Shown here: positions 1 through 8,224 of the stretch, piece by piece
Layout: every line of letters begins with the position of its first letter
Position numbering within the stretch: the stretch's first letter is position 1
NCBI GenBank assembly: GCA_016794525.1
Contig: JAEUJY010000051.1
Coordinates: 1-64,000 of the forward strand
Reading direction: 5' to 3'
Length of the DNA stretch: 64,000 nt
DNA from: Myxococcales bacterium
GTDB lineage: Bacteria > Myxococcota_A > Polyangia > Haliangiales > Haliangiaceae
Position numbers and translations under genes: made by a program
The notes under the pieces: generated by a model
Seen by the model: the letters and a program-made list of their open reading frames with translations, nothing else
Databases searched by the model: none
Told to the model about the DNA's origin: nothing

Positions 1-2
1 GG

Positions 3-497
3 GCCGCCGGTGGCAACGCGCTCGGCGGCGCCGGTGGGCCCGGCGGCGGCGCGGTGGTGATCGCGGCGCGCGATCGCGTCCAGCTCGACGGTGTCGTCGC
101 GGCGGGCGGCGCGGGCGGCGGCGCGGCGCAGGGCGGCCGCGGCGGTGGCGGCGGTGGCGGCGCCGGGGGCGTCGTCGCGCGGGCCGCGCCGACGATCGCG
201 ATCGGCCCGGGCGCGGTGATCGCCGCCAACGGCGGCGGCGGTGGCGGCGGCAGCGATGGCAACCCGGCGATGGCCGGCCTCGACGGTCAGCCGTCGGCGG
301 GCGCCGCCACCGGCGGTCCGGGGCAGGGCATGGGCGGCGACGGCGGTGCCGGCGGCGCGGGCGCGACCGGCGCGCTGGTCGGCGGCCGCGCCCGGCGCGG
401 CGGCGGCGGAGGAGGAGGAGGAGTCGGCCAGATCTCGCTCGACGGCCCCGCGGTCACCGTCGACCCCGCGGCGATCCTCTCGCCGGCGCCGCGGTGA
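3..497 (+). CDS. Glycine-rich surface/secreted protein, C-terminal fragment
   Basis: The gene enters from the left edge in frame 3 and stops at 495-497. The visible 164 residues are dominated by Gly and Ala, with runs of 7-8 Gly separated by short strands such as RDRVQLDGVVAAGG, TIAIGPGAVIAANG and ISLDGPAVTVDPAAIL. This alternation of a short aliphatic strand and a Gly-rich turn is what a right-handed beta-solenoid with Gly loops looks like, and similar proteins are common at myxobacterial cell surfaces. No enzymatic motif is visible. The signal peptide and any anchor would lie before the window. The function is unknown; the surface location is inferred from composition only. Confidence 0.6.
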   Translation, partial: AAGGNALGGAGGPGGGAVVIAARDRVQLDGVVAAGGAGGGAAQGGRGGGGGGGAGGVVARAAPTIAIGPGAVIAANGGGGGGGSDGNPAMAGLDGQPSAGAATGGPGQGMGGDGGAGGAGATGALVGGRARRGGGGGGGGVGQISLDGPAVTVDPAAILSPAPR

Positions 498-570
498 CCT
501 CCGCGTCTGTCCGCGTTCGGACGCGCGCCGGTCGACGCGCGGGGCGTCCGCGGCGACGAGCCCCTGAGAC

Positions 571-1050
571 TCACGGCGCGACGGCGAAGGCCCGCGGCGC
601 GCAGGCCACGACGCGGCAGTGCAGGGTGTAGCGCCCCGGCGGCAGCGTCGGCGAGAACACGTCGAGGCGGTAGTCGCGGGCCAGCGCCTGGCCGGGCGCG
701 ATGGCGATCGGGTCGGCGTCCTCGGGCTGCGGCACCGGCGGCGGGATCGTCGGCACGCGGCGATCGTCGGCGTCGCGCACCTCGACCGCCAGCACCGCGA
801 GGTCGAGCGCGCCGCGGGTGAGGATCAGCGGATCGGGGCCCGGGTTGGTGATCGCCAGGTGCGCGGTCAGCGCGGTCGAGCTGGCGACGGTCGCTGGCGC
901 GGTCAGCACGCCGGCGAAGGTGGCGGAGCCGGTGGCGACCGCGACCTCGGGCGTCGCGGCGTCGCGGTTGGCCGGCGCCGCGGTCGGGCCCGGCGCCGCG
1001 CGCGAGCTGCAGCCGGTCGCGAGGCACACGCAGGCGAGGAGGGCGCGCAT
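571..1050 (-). CDS. Small lipoprotein, unknown function
   Basis: This 159-residue protein starts at the ATG at 1048-1050, chosen because it gives a compact lipoprotein signal: MRALLACVCLATGCSS, with lipobox LATGC. The mature part is a single beta-rich domain with a motif (AHLAITNPGPDPLIL ... LAVEVRDADDRRVP ... YTLHCRVV) like the intracellular/periplasmic proteinase inhibitor (BsuPI) or Ig-like fold: strand, polar loop, then a final strand with a Cys pair. It should be a membrane-anchored periplasmic or surface protein. It lies downstream of the LysR gene on the same strand with a gap of 26 bases, so co-transcription is possible. I cannot name a specific function. Confidence 0.7.
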   Translation of the reverse strand: MRALLACVCLATGCSSRAAPGPTAAPANRDAATPEVAVATGSATFAGVLTAPATVASSTALTAHLAITNPGPDPLILTRGALDLAVLAVEVRDADDRRVPTIPPPVPQPEDADPIAIAPGQALARDYRLDVFSPTLPPGRYTLHCRVVACAPRAFAVAP

Positions 1051-1076
1051 GCGGCCAGCGTAGCGCGGCCGCGGCG

Positions 1077-1970
1077 TCAGCGATCGGCCGCCGCCCGCAG
1101 CGGCGCCAGCGCGTCGTCGAACCAGGCCAGCGCGGCGCGCACCCGCGGATCGCGCCGCAGCGCCGCCGGCACCACCGCGTACAGCGTCCGCTCGCCGATC
1201 GGCGGCGCGGCGGGCGCGAGCCGGCGCAGCGCGCCGTGCAGCGCGGCCAGCGGCGTCGGCAAGATCGCCACGCCGAGGCCGGCGGCGGCCGCCGCGGCCA
1301 GCGCGGTCAGGCTGGTGGCGCGCAGCTCGGGCGGGCGGCCCGCGAGCGCCCGCGTGGTCCACCGCGCCTCCGGCGTCCGGGCCATCGCGCCGTCGAGCGC
1401 GAGGTACGCGTGCGGGCCGCGGTGGTCGCGTCGGTAGCCGTCGGTGCAGTACGCGGCGTAGGGGATGCGGGCGACCGCGCGGGCCCGCAGCGTCGCGCCG
1501 CGCGGCCGGGCCATCCGCAGCGCCACGTCGGCCGCGCCGCCGGCGAGGTCGAGGTTGGCGGCCGCGCCGATCAGCTCGAGCTTGATGCCCGGGTGACGCG
1601 CGCGGAACCGCGGCAGCGCCGGCGCCAGCGCCAGGTTGACCAGCTCCTCGGGCGCGGTCACCCGCAGCGGGCCGCTGGGCTGCGCGTCGTCGGCCGACCA
1701 CCGGGCCACCGCGCGCACGGCGCGCTCGACCTCCTCGGCCCGGGCCTGCACCGCCGCGCCGGCCGGCGTCAGCCGCGGCCCGCCGACGCCGCGCCGCACC
1801 AGCGCCGCGCCCAGCGCGCGCTCCAGCCCCGCCAGGCGGCGGCTGACCGTCGCGGTGTCGACGCCGAGCGCCGCGGCGGCGTCGGCCAGCGACCGGGTCC
1901 GCGCCACCGCCAGGAACAGCGCCAGGTCGTCCCAGCGGAACGGGACACGCGCGATCGGCTCGGCTTGCAT
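1077..1970 (-). CDS. LysR-family transcriptional regulator
   Basis: The protein has 297 residues, the usual length for the family. The winged helix-turn-helix is at residues 13-70 (WDDLALFLAVARTRSL ... ALGVDTATVSRRLAGLE), followed by a periplasmic-binding-protein-like effector domain (LRVTAPEELV, then repeated Rossmann-like segments). LysR proteins bind DNA as tetramers and usually control a divergent neighbour and themselves. Here the divergent neighbour is the metallo-hydrolase gene that starts 66 bases away, and the shared intergenic region carries palindromic TGCA sites. The ATG at 1968-1970 was preferred over GTG at 1989-1991 because it puts the HTH at the usual distance from the N-terminus. 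That start codon lies inside the first palindrome, so binding there would block the gene itself. The effector is unknown. Confidence 0.9.
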   Translation of the reverse strand: MQAEPIARVPFRWDDLALFLAVARTRSLADAAAALGVDTATVSRRLAGLERALGAALVRRGVGGPRLTPAGAAVQARAEEVERAVRAVARWSADDAQPSGPLRVTAPEELVNLALAPALPRFRARHPGIKLELIGAAANLDLAGGAADVALRMARPRGATLRARAVARIPYAAYCTDGYRRDHRGPHAYLALDGAMARTPEARWTTRALAGRPPELRATSLTALAAAAAAGLGVAILPTPLAALHGALRRLAPAAPPIGERTLYAVVPAALRRDPRVRAALAWFDDALAPLRAAADR

Positions 1971-2018
1971 GAGTGCAAACCGAGTGTGCACCGGCCGGCT
2001 GGCGCTTGCACGCGTGCA
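1965..2018. promoter_or_regulatory. Divergent promoter region with palindromic TGCA operators
   Basis: Three TGCA-centred sites lie between the LysR gene and the hydrolase gene: TTGCA-TGAG-TGCAA at 1965-1978, GTGCAC at 1986-1991 and the perfect 12-base palindrome TGCACGCGTGCA at 2007-2018. The outer two fit the T-N11-A type dyads that LysR proteins bind. Spacing is about two and a half to four helical turns between centres. The role as LysR operators is inferred from position and symmetry. Confidence 0.55.
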
Positions 2019-2035
2019 CGCGGCAGGCTGGGGCC

Positions 2036-2797
2036 ATGGCGCTGCACCTGACCCACGTCGGCACCGCGACCCTGCTCATCGAGATCGACGGCGTCCGGCT
2101 GCTGACCGACCCGGCGTTCGATCCGCCGGGCGCGACCTACGGCTTCGGCTGGGGCACGCGCTCGCGGCGGCTGGCCGGGCCCGCGCTGCCGGCCGCCGCG
2201 CTCGGGCCGATCGACGCGGTGCTGCTCAGCCACGACCAGCACGCCGACAACCTCGACGGCGCCGGCCGGGCGCTGTTGCCGTCGGTGGCCACGGTGATCA
2301 CCACCCGCGCCGCCGCGCGGCGGCTCGGCCACCCCGGCGCGATCGGCCTCGCGCCGTTCGCCGCGACCCGGGTCGGCCCGCTGCGCATCACCGCGACCCC
2401 GGCGCGCCACGGGCCGGCGTGCTCGCGGCCGGTGGTCGGCCCGGTGATCGGCTTCGTCATCGAGGGGCCAGGGCTCGCCGGTCCGCTCTACCTGTCGGGT
2501 GACACGGTGTGGTTCCGCGGCGTCGCCGAGGTGGCGCGGCGCTGGCGGGTCGACACCGCGGTGCTGCACCTCGGCGGCGTGGGCTTCCGCACCACCGGGC
2601 CGATCCGCTACACGTTCGACGCGGCCGGCGCGATCACCGCCGCCCGCGCGCTGGCCGCTCGCGCGATCGTGCCGGTGCACTACGACGGCTGGACCCACTT
2701 CCGCGAGGGCGCGGCCGACGCGCGGCGGGCCCTCGCGGCCACCGAGCTCGCCGATCGCGTGGCGTGGCTGACGCCGGGGGCGCGCACCGCGGTGTGA
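2036..2797 (+). CDS. Metallo-beta-lactamase-fold hydrolase (UlaG/NAPE-PLD-like)
   Basis: This 253-residue protein has the MBL alpha-beta-beta-alpha fold as a single domain. The metal-site segment is SHDQHADNLD (His66, His69, Asp71), followed by His125 (ARHGP), Asp156 (SGDTVW) and His215 (VPVHYDGW), the ligand order of the UlaG/RomA/NAPE-PLD branch. The second position of the usual HxH is Gln68, with His69 next to it. Such proteins hydrolyse phosphodiester or ester bonds, sometimes in phospholipid metabolites; the substrate cannot be told here. ATG at 2036 was chosen because MALHLTHVGTATLLIEIDG is the typical first strand. The gene is divergent from a LysR gene and is probably its target. Confidence 0.85.
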   Translation: MALHLTHVGTATLLIEIDGVRLLTDPAFDPPGATYGFGWGTRSRRLAGPALPAAALGPIDAVLLSHDQHADNLDGAGRALLPSVATVITTRAAARRLGHPGAIGLAPFAATRVGPLRITATPARHGPACSRPVVGPVIGFVIEGPGLAGPLYLSGDTVWFRGVAEVARRWRVDTAVLHLGGVGFRTTGPIRYTFDAAGAITAARALAARAIVPVHYDGWTHFREGAADARRALAATELADRVAWLTPGARTAV

Positions 2798-2810
2798 CGC
2801 CGCGCCGGGC

Positions 2811-4055
2811 TCACCGGGCGATCGCCGCCTCGAGCACCGCGAAGCCGGTGGCGCCCCAGCGCGGCGCCGCCGCGAACCCGAGCACGTCGGCGGCGTAGAA
2901 CGACCGCGCCAGCTCGAACCGCGCGCTGGCGGTGAGGCGCGGCGACAGGCGGCGGGCGATCGCCAGCGCGCCGCCGCCGGTGGTGGCGCGGCTCACCGCG
3001 GCCATGCCGGGCACGTGGACCTCGGTGCGCGCCAGCGTGCCGTCGAGCGTCACCCGGGTGGTGGCGCCGGTGACCGCCAGCGCGGCGGCCAGCCGCGAGT
3101 CGAGGGTGACGTAGCCGTCGGGCGCCAGCGCGACGTCGCGGGTGGCGCGCACCGAGGCCGCGACCCGCTCGCCCGGCAGCGCCACGCCGACCACGGCCCG
3201 CGGCGTCGTCACGTCGACCTCGCGGGTGTACTGCTCGACGAACGGGCCGGCGCTGCCCGACGCGAAGCCGATGCCCGCGGTGAGGTCGAGGGGCCCGACG
3301 CCGTAGTCCTCCAGCTTGACCACCCAGGCGTGGACCAGCGAGCCGGCGTCGTTGAACTCGCCGCCGCCGGCGCCGATGTCGAGCGTGAAGCGGTCGCGGG
3401 CGTAGCGGAACGGCACCGCCTCGACCCGCTCGAGCCACGTGGCCGGCGCCATCGTCGACGCGTCCCACAGGATCGTGTGCTGGACGTCGATGTCGAAGAT
3501 CACCAGCTCGCCCTGGGGCAGGCGCGCCTCCTCGGCCGGGGTCCGCTCCGGCGGCGGCGGCAGCCCCTGCTTGGCGGCCTCGCCGCGCTCGACCGCGGCC
3601 AGCACCCGGGGCAGGGGACCGCGCAGCGGCTGCCAGTGGAAGCGCAGCGTCTCGCGACGGTTCAGGCCGGCGCGCAGCCCCAGCGGCGCCAGCAGCGACG
3701 GCCGCACGTCCCACTCGAGGTGGTGTCCGAATTCCATCGTGATGACCGGGACGCAGGCGCTGGCCCACTGCTCGGCTGACACCCGCGCGGTGTCGTTGAC
3801 CCCCAGCCGCAGCTGGCCGCCGGCGCGCAGGTAGTCGCAGCGCGGCCCCTCGTAGCTGACCTCGCCGCCGATCGCCGCGCCGCCCTCGACGGCGTCGGCG
3901 CCGAGCTGCGCGAAGCCGCGGGCGTGGAAGCGCCCGGGCCCGGTCGGGAACAGCCAGCTGTCGCGGGCCGCGGCCTCCTGGGTGGCCGGCTCGGCGTGCG
4001 CGGCGACCGCGCCCAGGCTCAGCGCCACGATCGATCCCAGCGTGCGGCGGTGCAT
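2811..4055 (-). CDS. Secreted protein, probable outer-membrane beta-barrel
   Basis: This 414-residue protein starts at the ATG at 4053-4055, which gives a clean signal peptide (MHRRTLGSIVALSLGAVAAHA, cleavage after AHA). The longer reading to 4142 would bury that signal. The mature part has alternating hydrophobic strands, Gly-rich turns and repeated phrases of barrel character (FTLDIGAGGGEFNDAG, LTAGIGFASGSAGP, LTASARFELARSFY), and it ends in a strand, although with Arg rather than an aromatic residue. A Pro/Glu-rich linker sits near residue 200. I recognise no named family. It is divergent from the P450 gene (131-base gap) and convergent with the hydrolase gene. Confidence 0.7.
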   Translation of the reverse strand: MHRRTLGSIVALSLGAVAAHAEPATQEAAARDSWLFPTGPGRFHARGFAQLGADAVEGGAAIGGEVSYEGPRCDYLRAGGQLRLGVNDTARVSAEQWASACVPVITMEFGHHLEWDVRPSLLAPLGLRAGLNRRETLRFHWQPLRGPLPRVLAAVERGEAAKQGLPPPPERTPAEEARLPQGELVIFDIDVQHTILWDASTMAPATWLERVEAVPFRYARDRFTLDIGAGGGEFNDAGSLVHAWVVKLEDYGVGPLDLTAGIGFASGSAGPFVEQYTREVDVTTPRAVVGVALPGERVAASVRATRDVALAPDGYVTLDSRLAAALAVTGATTRVTLDGTLARTEVHVPGMAAVSRATTGGGALAIARRLSPRLTASARFELARSFYAADVLGFAAAPRWGATGFAVLEAAIAR

Positions 4056-4186
4056 GGCGGGCCAGCACAGCAAGCCGCTTGCCAGGCCGAAAGTGTCGAC
4101 GATCGGACGCCCGGGCGGCACGATCGCGGGCCGGGGCGTCATCGAAGCGCGCTACGATCACGCGCGTCGCGCGCATCTCACCGATC

Positions 4187-5635
4187 ATGTCGCCGCCACC
4201 GCCCGCCCCCGCCTCGTCCGTCGCCCCCGCCGCCGCGGCCGAGGTCGCGCCGTGGATCCGCGCGCGGGTCGGCGACGTCGGCCGCCCCACCGCCGGGCTG
4301 CCGCCGGTGCGCGGCGGCGACCACCTCCCCGGCGAGGCCGGGCTCGTCACCGGCCTGCGCAACCTGCGGGCGTGGATGCACACCGGCGTCGACTTCATGC
4401 GCGCCCGCGTCGAGCACTACGGGCCGGTGTTCCGGTTGCCGGTGGGACCGATCGCCACCGTCGCGGTGGCCGACCCCGAGGCGATCGAGCGGATCTTGCG
4501 CAACGACGATCGCGCGTGGTCGGCGGCGCTGGGGTGGCGGGTGTTCTTCGATGGCATCGACCCGACGCGCGCGACCGCCGACTCGCCGGCGTCGTTCGAC
4601 TTCGAGCCGCACAAGGACATCCGCCGCCTGCTGCAGCCCGGCTTCTCGGCCGCCGCGCTGGCCGGCTACGTCGAGCAGGCCGGCGCGGTGATCGCCCCGA
4701 CGATCGACGGCTGGCTCGCGGCCCGCCGCGTGACGTTCAAGCCGGCCGCCCGGCGGATGTTCGCGACGATCGCCGATCGGGTGTTCCTCGGCGTCGAGGA
4801 TCCGGACGAGGCCGCGCTGCTCGATCGCACGATGCAGGCGTTCTGGCGCGGCTCGATCGCGGTCGCCAAGCACCCGTGGCTGTCGCCGACCTGGCGCCGC
4901 GCGACCCGGGCGTACGCGGAGCTGCGCGATCGGCTGCGCGGCCAGGTCGACGCGCGGCGCCGCGGCGACGCCGGCGATCTGTTCAGCCGGGTGTGTCGCG
5001 CCGCGCCGGCGATCGGCTGGGTCGACGACGACACGCTGGTGGCTTGCTACCTCGGGCTGATGGCGGCGGCGTTCGACACCACCGCCTGCGCCGTCACCAG
5101 CATGGCGTACCTGCTGGCGACGCACCCGCCGTGGCAGGAGCGGCTGCGCGCCGAGGCGCTGGCGCTCGGGCCCGGCCCGCTGGTCGCCGAGCAGCTCAAG
5201 CAGCTCGAGCTGTGCGATCGCGCGTGGCGCGAGACCCTGCGGCGCTTCCCGGTCGCGCCCGACGTGCCGCGGCGCCCGCTGCGCGACGTCGAGGTCGCCG
5301 GCCACGCGATCCCGGCGGGCGCGATGGTGCTGGCGCTGACCGCGCCGCTGCAGCTCGATCCGGCGGTGTGGACCGAGCCGCGCGCGTTCGATCCCGATCG
5401 CTTCGCGCCGGGGCGCGCCGAGGATCGCCGGCGACGCGGCGCGTACCTGCCGTTCGGCGCCGGCGCCCACGCCTGCATCGGCGCGCAGCTGGCGAGCCTC
5501 GAGGCCAAGGCGTTCTGGCACGCGCTCTTGTCGCGGGCGCGGATCCGCCTGGCGCATCCGTACCACGCCCGCCACGAGCTCTCGCCGCTGGGCAGCGTGT
5601 CGGGGGACGTCGAGCTGATCGTCGAGCCGGCCTGA
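4187..5635 (+). CDS. Cytochrome P450
   Basis: This 482-residue heme mono-oxygenase has all diagnostic motifs: I-helix MAAAFDTT, the K-helix ExxR as WRETLRRFP, a PERF-type segment (EPRAFDPDRFAPGR) and the heme loop FGAGAHACIG with the proximal thiolate at about Cys430. The N-terminus is Pro/Ala-rich and lacks a membrane anchor, so the enzyme should be soluble and depend on a separate ferredoxin or reductase, none of which is adjacent. ATG at 4187 is preferred over upstream codons, which read through a basic unfolded stretch. The box TACGAT at 4153-4158 may be its -10. The substrate is unknown: no biosynthetic cluster surrounds it. The gene ends one base before the convergent ATPase stop. Confidence 0.93.
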   Translation: MSPPPPAPASSVAPAAAAEVAPWIRARVGDVGRPTAGLPPVRGGDHLPGEAGLVTGLRNLRAWMHTGVDFMRARVEHYGPVFRLPVGPIATVAVADPEAIERILRNDDRAWSAALGWRVFFDGIDPTRATADSPASFDFEPHKDIRRLLQPGFSAAALAGYVEQAGAVIAPTIDGWLAARRVTFKPAARRMFATIADRVFLGVEDPDEAALLDRTMQAFWRGSIAVAKHPWLSPTWRRATRAYAELRDRLRGQVDARRRGDAGDLFSRVCRAAPAIGWVDDDTLVACYLGLMAAAFDTTACAVTSMAYLLATHPPWQERLRAEALALGPGPLVAEQLKQLELCDRAWRETLRRFPVAPDVPRRPLRDVEVAGHAIPAGAMVLALTAPLQLDPAVWTEPRAFDPDRFAPGRAEDRRRRGAYLPFGAGAHACIGAQLASLEAKAFWHALLSRARIRLAHPYHARHELSPLGSVSGDVELIVEPA

Positions 5636-5636
5636 G

Positions 5637-8141
5637 TCACCGCTTGCCGAGATCGAGCGCCAGCACCGCGACGCCGGCGAGCGCGGCCACGCCCAGCACC
5701 GCGAGGTCGGGGGCGGCCAGCCCGAACAGCCCGCGCACCGGCGCGATCGCCAGGATCGCGCCGAGCAACGCGGCGGCGCCGCCCACCAGCCACGGCACGG
5801 TGCGGTTGCGGCGCGCGAGCGTCCGCCACCACGGCGCGCGGGTGCTGCGGCTGGCGATCAGCGTCGCCAGGTTGCCGAGCACCAGCGTCGTGAAGCCGGC
5901 GGCGCGCGCCTCGCCGGCGGCGAGGCCCACGTCGCGACCCCACGCGATCACCGCGAGCGCCGCCGCCAGCACGGTCAGGCCCTGGGCGACGCTCCACGCC
6001 ACCGCGCGGGCGTCGAACAGGTGCGCCGCGCGCGACCGCGGCGGCCGCGCCATCACGGCGGCGTCCTCCGGCTCGGCCTCGAAGACGATCGAGCACGCGG
6101 GATCGATGATCAGCTCGAGGAACAGCACGTGGGCCGGGCCCAGGATCGGCGGCCAGCCGAGCAGCGCCGGCACCAGCGCCAGGCCGGCGATCGGCAGGTG
6201 GACCGCGACGATGTAGCCGATCGCGGCGCGCAGGTTGTCGTAGACCCGGCGGCCGGTGCGCACCGCCGCGACGATCGCCGCGAAGTCGTCGTCGACCAGC
6301 ACCAGCGCCGCCGCCTCGCGGGCGACGTCGGTGCCGCGGGCGCCCATCGCCACGCCGATGTCGGCGGCGCGCAGCGCCGGCGCGTCGTTGACGCCGTCGC
6401 CGGTCATGCCGACCACCAGCCCGCGCCGCTGCAGCGCGCGGATGATCCGCAGCTTGTGATCGGGCACGGCGCGGGCCACGACCGCGGTCCGGGCCAGCCG
6501 CTCGCCGAGCGCCTCGTCGTCGAGACCCTCCAGCTCGGCGCCGGTCACGACGTCGCCGGCGTCGATGCCGGCGGCGCGGGCGATCGCGCGCGCGGTGTCG
6601 GGGTGGTCGCCGGTGATCATCACCACCCGGATGCCCGCGGCGCGGCACTGCGCGACCGCGGCCGGCACCGCCGGGCGCAGCGGATCGACCAGCCCGACCA
6701 GGCCGATCAGCGCGAACCCGACGTCGTGCGCGACCGCCGGCGACTCGGTCGGCAGCTCGGGGCTGCGCGCCACCGCCAGCACCCGCAGCCCCTGGGTGGC
6801 CAGCGCCGCGACCCGCGCGCGCCACGGCGCGGCGGCGGCCTCGTCGAGGTGGCACAGCTCGAACACCGCCTCGGGCGCGCCCTTGGTCGCGACCACGAGC
6901 CCCGGCGCGTCGTCGGCCTGCCACGCCCGGGTCACCGCCAGCAGCTCGGGCGACAGCGGGTACTCGCGGACCGGTCGCCACGCCGGGTGCAGGTGCTCGC
7001 TGCCGGCGAGCGTGCGGCGGGCCAGCGCCCAGAACGCGGTCTCCATCGGATCGAACGGATCGCGCGGGCAGGCGAGGATGCCGGCCTCGACCAGCGCGTG
7101 CACCGCCTCGGGCAGGTCGCCGTCGTCGGCCACCGCGACGTCGGCGTCGGCGGTGACCAGCCGGGCGATCGTCATGCGGTTCTGGGTCAGCGTGCCGGTC
7201 TTGTCGGTGCACAGCACGTCGGCGCCGCCCAGCGTCTCGACCGCGGTGACCCGGCGGGTCAAGACGCCGTCGCGGGCGATCCGCCACGCGCCGAGCGCCA
7301 GGAACACCGTCATCACCACCGGCAGCTCCTCGGGCAAGAGCGCCATCGCCAGCGTGATGCCGGCCAGCAGCGCGTCGCGCCACGGCGTGCCCAGCGCCAG
7401 GCGGATCACCGCCAGGCCGATCGCCAGCGCGCCGCCGCCGATCGCGAACCACCGCACCAGCGTCCCGATCTCGGTCTGCAGCGGCGTGCGCCGCGGCGCG
7501 ACCTCGCGCAGCGACGCGCCGATGCGCCCGAGCTGCGAGCGCGGCCCGGTCGCCAGCACCTCGGCGACGCCGCGGCCGGCCACGACGACGGTGCCCGCGA
7601 ACAACGCCGGCGTGCCGTCGCCGCCGGGCGGGCCCAGCGCGGCGGCGTCGCCGTCGGGGCGCTTCGACACCGGCACCGACTCGCCGGTCAGGAGCGACTC
7701 GTCGACCGACAGCGCGGTGCCTTCGCGCAGCACCGCGTCGGCCGGCACCCGGTCGCCCTCGGCCACGCGGATGACGTCGCCTCGCACCAGGTCGCGCGCC
7801 GCCAGCGTGACCACCGCGCCGTCGCGCAAGACCTGCGCGCGCGGGCTCGACAGGTCCCGCAGCGCGTCCAGCGCGCGCTCGGTCCGGCCCTCCTGGACGA
7901 TCGTGATCGCCATGACGATCACGACGAAGCCCAGGAGCGTCAGCGCCTCCTGCACGTCGCCGAACGCGACGTACAGCCCGCCTGCCACGATCAGCAGCAC
8001 GAACATCGGCTCGCGGACCACCTCGAGCGCCAGCCGCAGCGCGGTCCGACGTTCGGACGTCGCCAGCGCGTTGGGGCCCTCTGCGACGAGCCGCCGCGCC
8101 GCCTCGGCGGAATCCAGGCCCGGCCAGCGCGCGCTCGACAC
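5637..8141 (-). CDS. Cation-translocating P-type ATPase (P2-type)
   Basis: This 834-residue protein shows the complete P-type ATPase layout: N-terminal cation-ATPase domain, TGES loop in the actuator domain, two TM pairs, PEELP in M4, phosphorylation site DKTGTLT at Asp313, TGDHPDTA and TGDGVNDAPAL in the P domain, and six C-terminal TM segments, including the M6 stretch IDPACSIVFEAEP. PEELP in place of the PEGLP of SERCA, together with FEAEP, is typical of a bacterial P2-like branch whose ion is not settled (Ca2+, Mn2+ or Na+/K+ like). It should pump a cation across the inner membrane. The start is a GTG at 8139-8141. The gene stands alone, convergent with the P450. Confidence 0.93.
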   Translation of the reverse strand: MSSARWPGLDSAEAARRLVAEGPNALATSERRTALRLALEVVREPMFVLLIVAGGLYVAFGDVQEALTLLGFVVIVMAITIVQEGRTERALDALRDLSSPRAQVLRDGAVVTLAARDLVRGDVIRVAEGDRVPADAVLREGTALSVDESLLTGESVPVSKRPDGDAAALGPPGGDGTPALFAGTVVVAGRGVAEVLATGPRSQLGRIGASLREVAPRRTPLQTEIGTLVRWFAIGGGALAIGLAVIRLALGTPWRDALLAGITLAMALLPEELPVVMTVFLALGAWRIARDGVLTRRVTAVETLGGADVLCTDKTGTLTQNRMTIARLVTADADVAVADDGDLPEAVHALVEAGILACPRDPFDPMETAFWALARRTLAGSEHLHPAWRPVREYPLSPELLAVTRAWQADDAPGLVVATKGAPEAVFELCHLDEAAAAPWRARVAALATQGLRVLAVARSPELPTESPAVAHDVGFALIGLVGLVDPLRPAVPAAVAQCRAAGIRVVMITGDHPDTARAIARAAGIDAGDVVTGAELEGLDDEALGERLARTAVVARAVPDHKLRIIRALQRRGLVVGMTGDGVNDAPALRAADIGVAMGARGTDVAREAAALVLVDDDFAAIVAAVRTGRRVYDNLRAAIGYIVAVHLPIAGLALVPALLGWPPILGPAHVLFLELIIDPACSIVFEAEPEDAAVMARPPRSRAAHLFDARAVAWSVAQGLTVLAAALAVIAWGRDVGLAAGEARAAGFTTLVLGNLATLIASRSTRAPWWRTLARRNRTVPWLVGGAAALLGAILAIAPVRGLFGLAAPDLAVLGVAALAGVAVLALDLGKR

Positions 8142-8224
8142 GCGGTGGAGACTTGCATAGGCCGGGCCGGCGTGGCCGGCGACGTTCGCGCGTCACAACC
8201 GCGACCACCCCGGCGCTACCTGGC

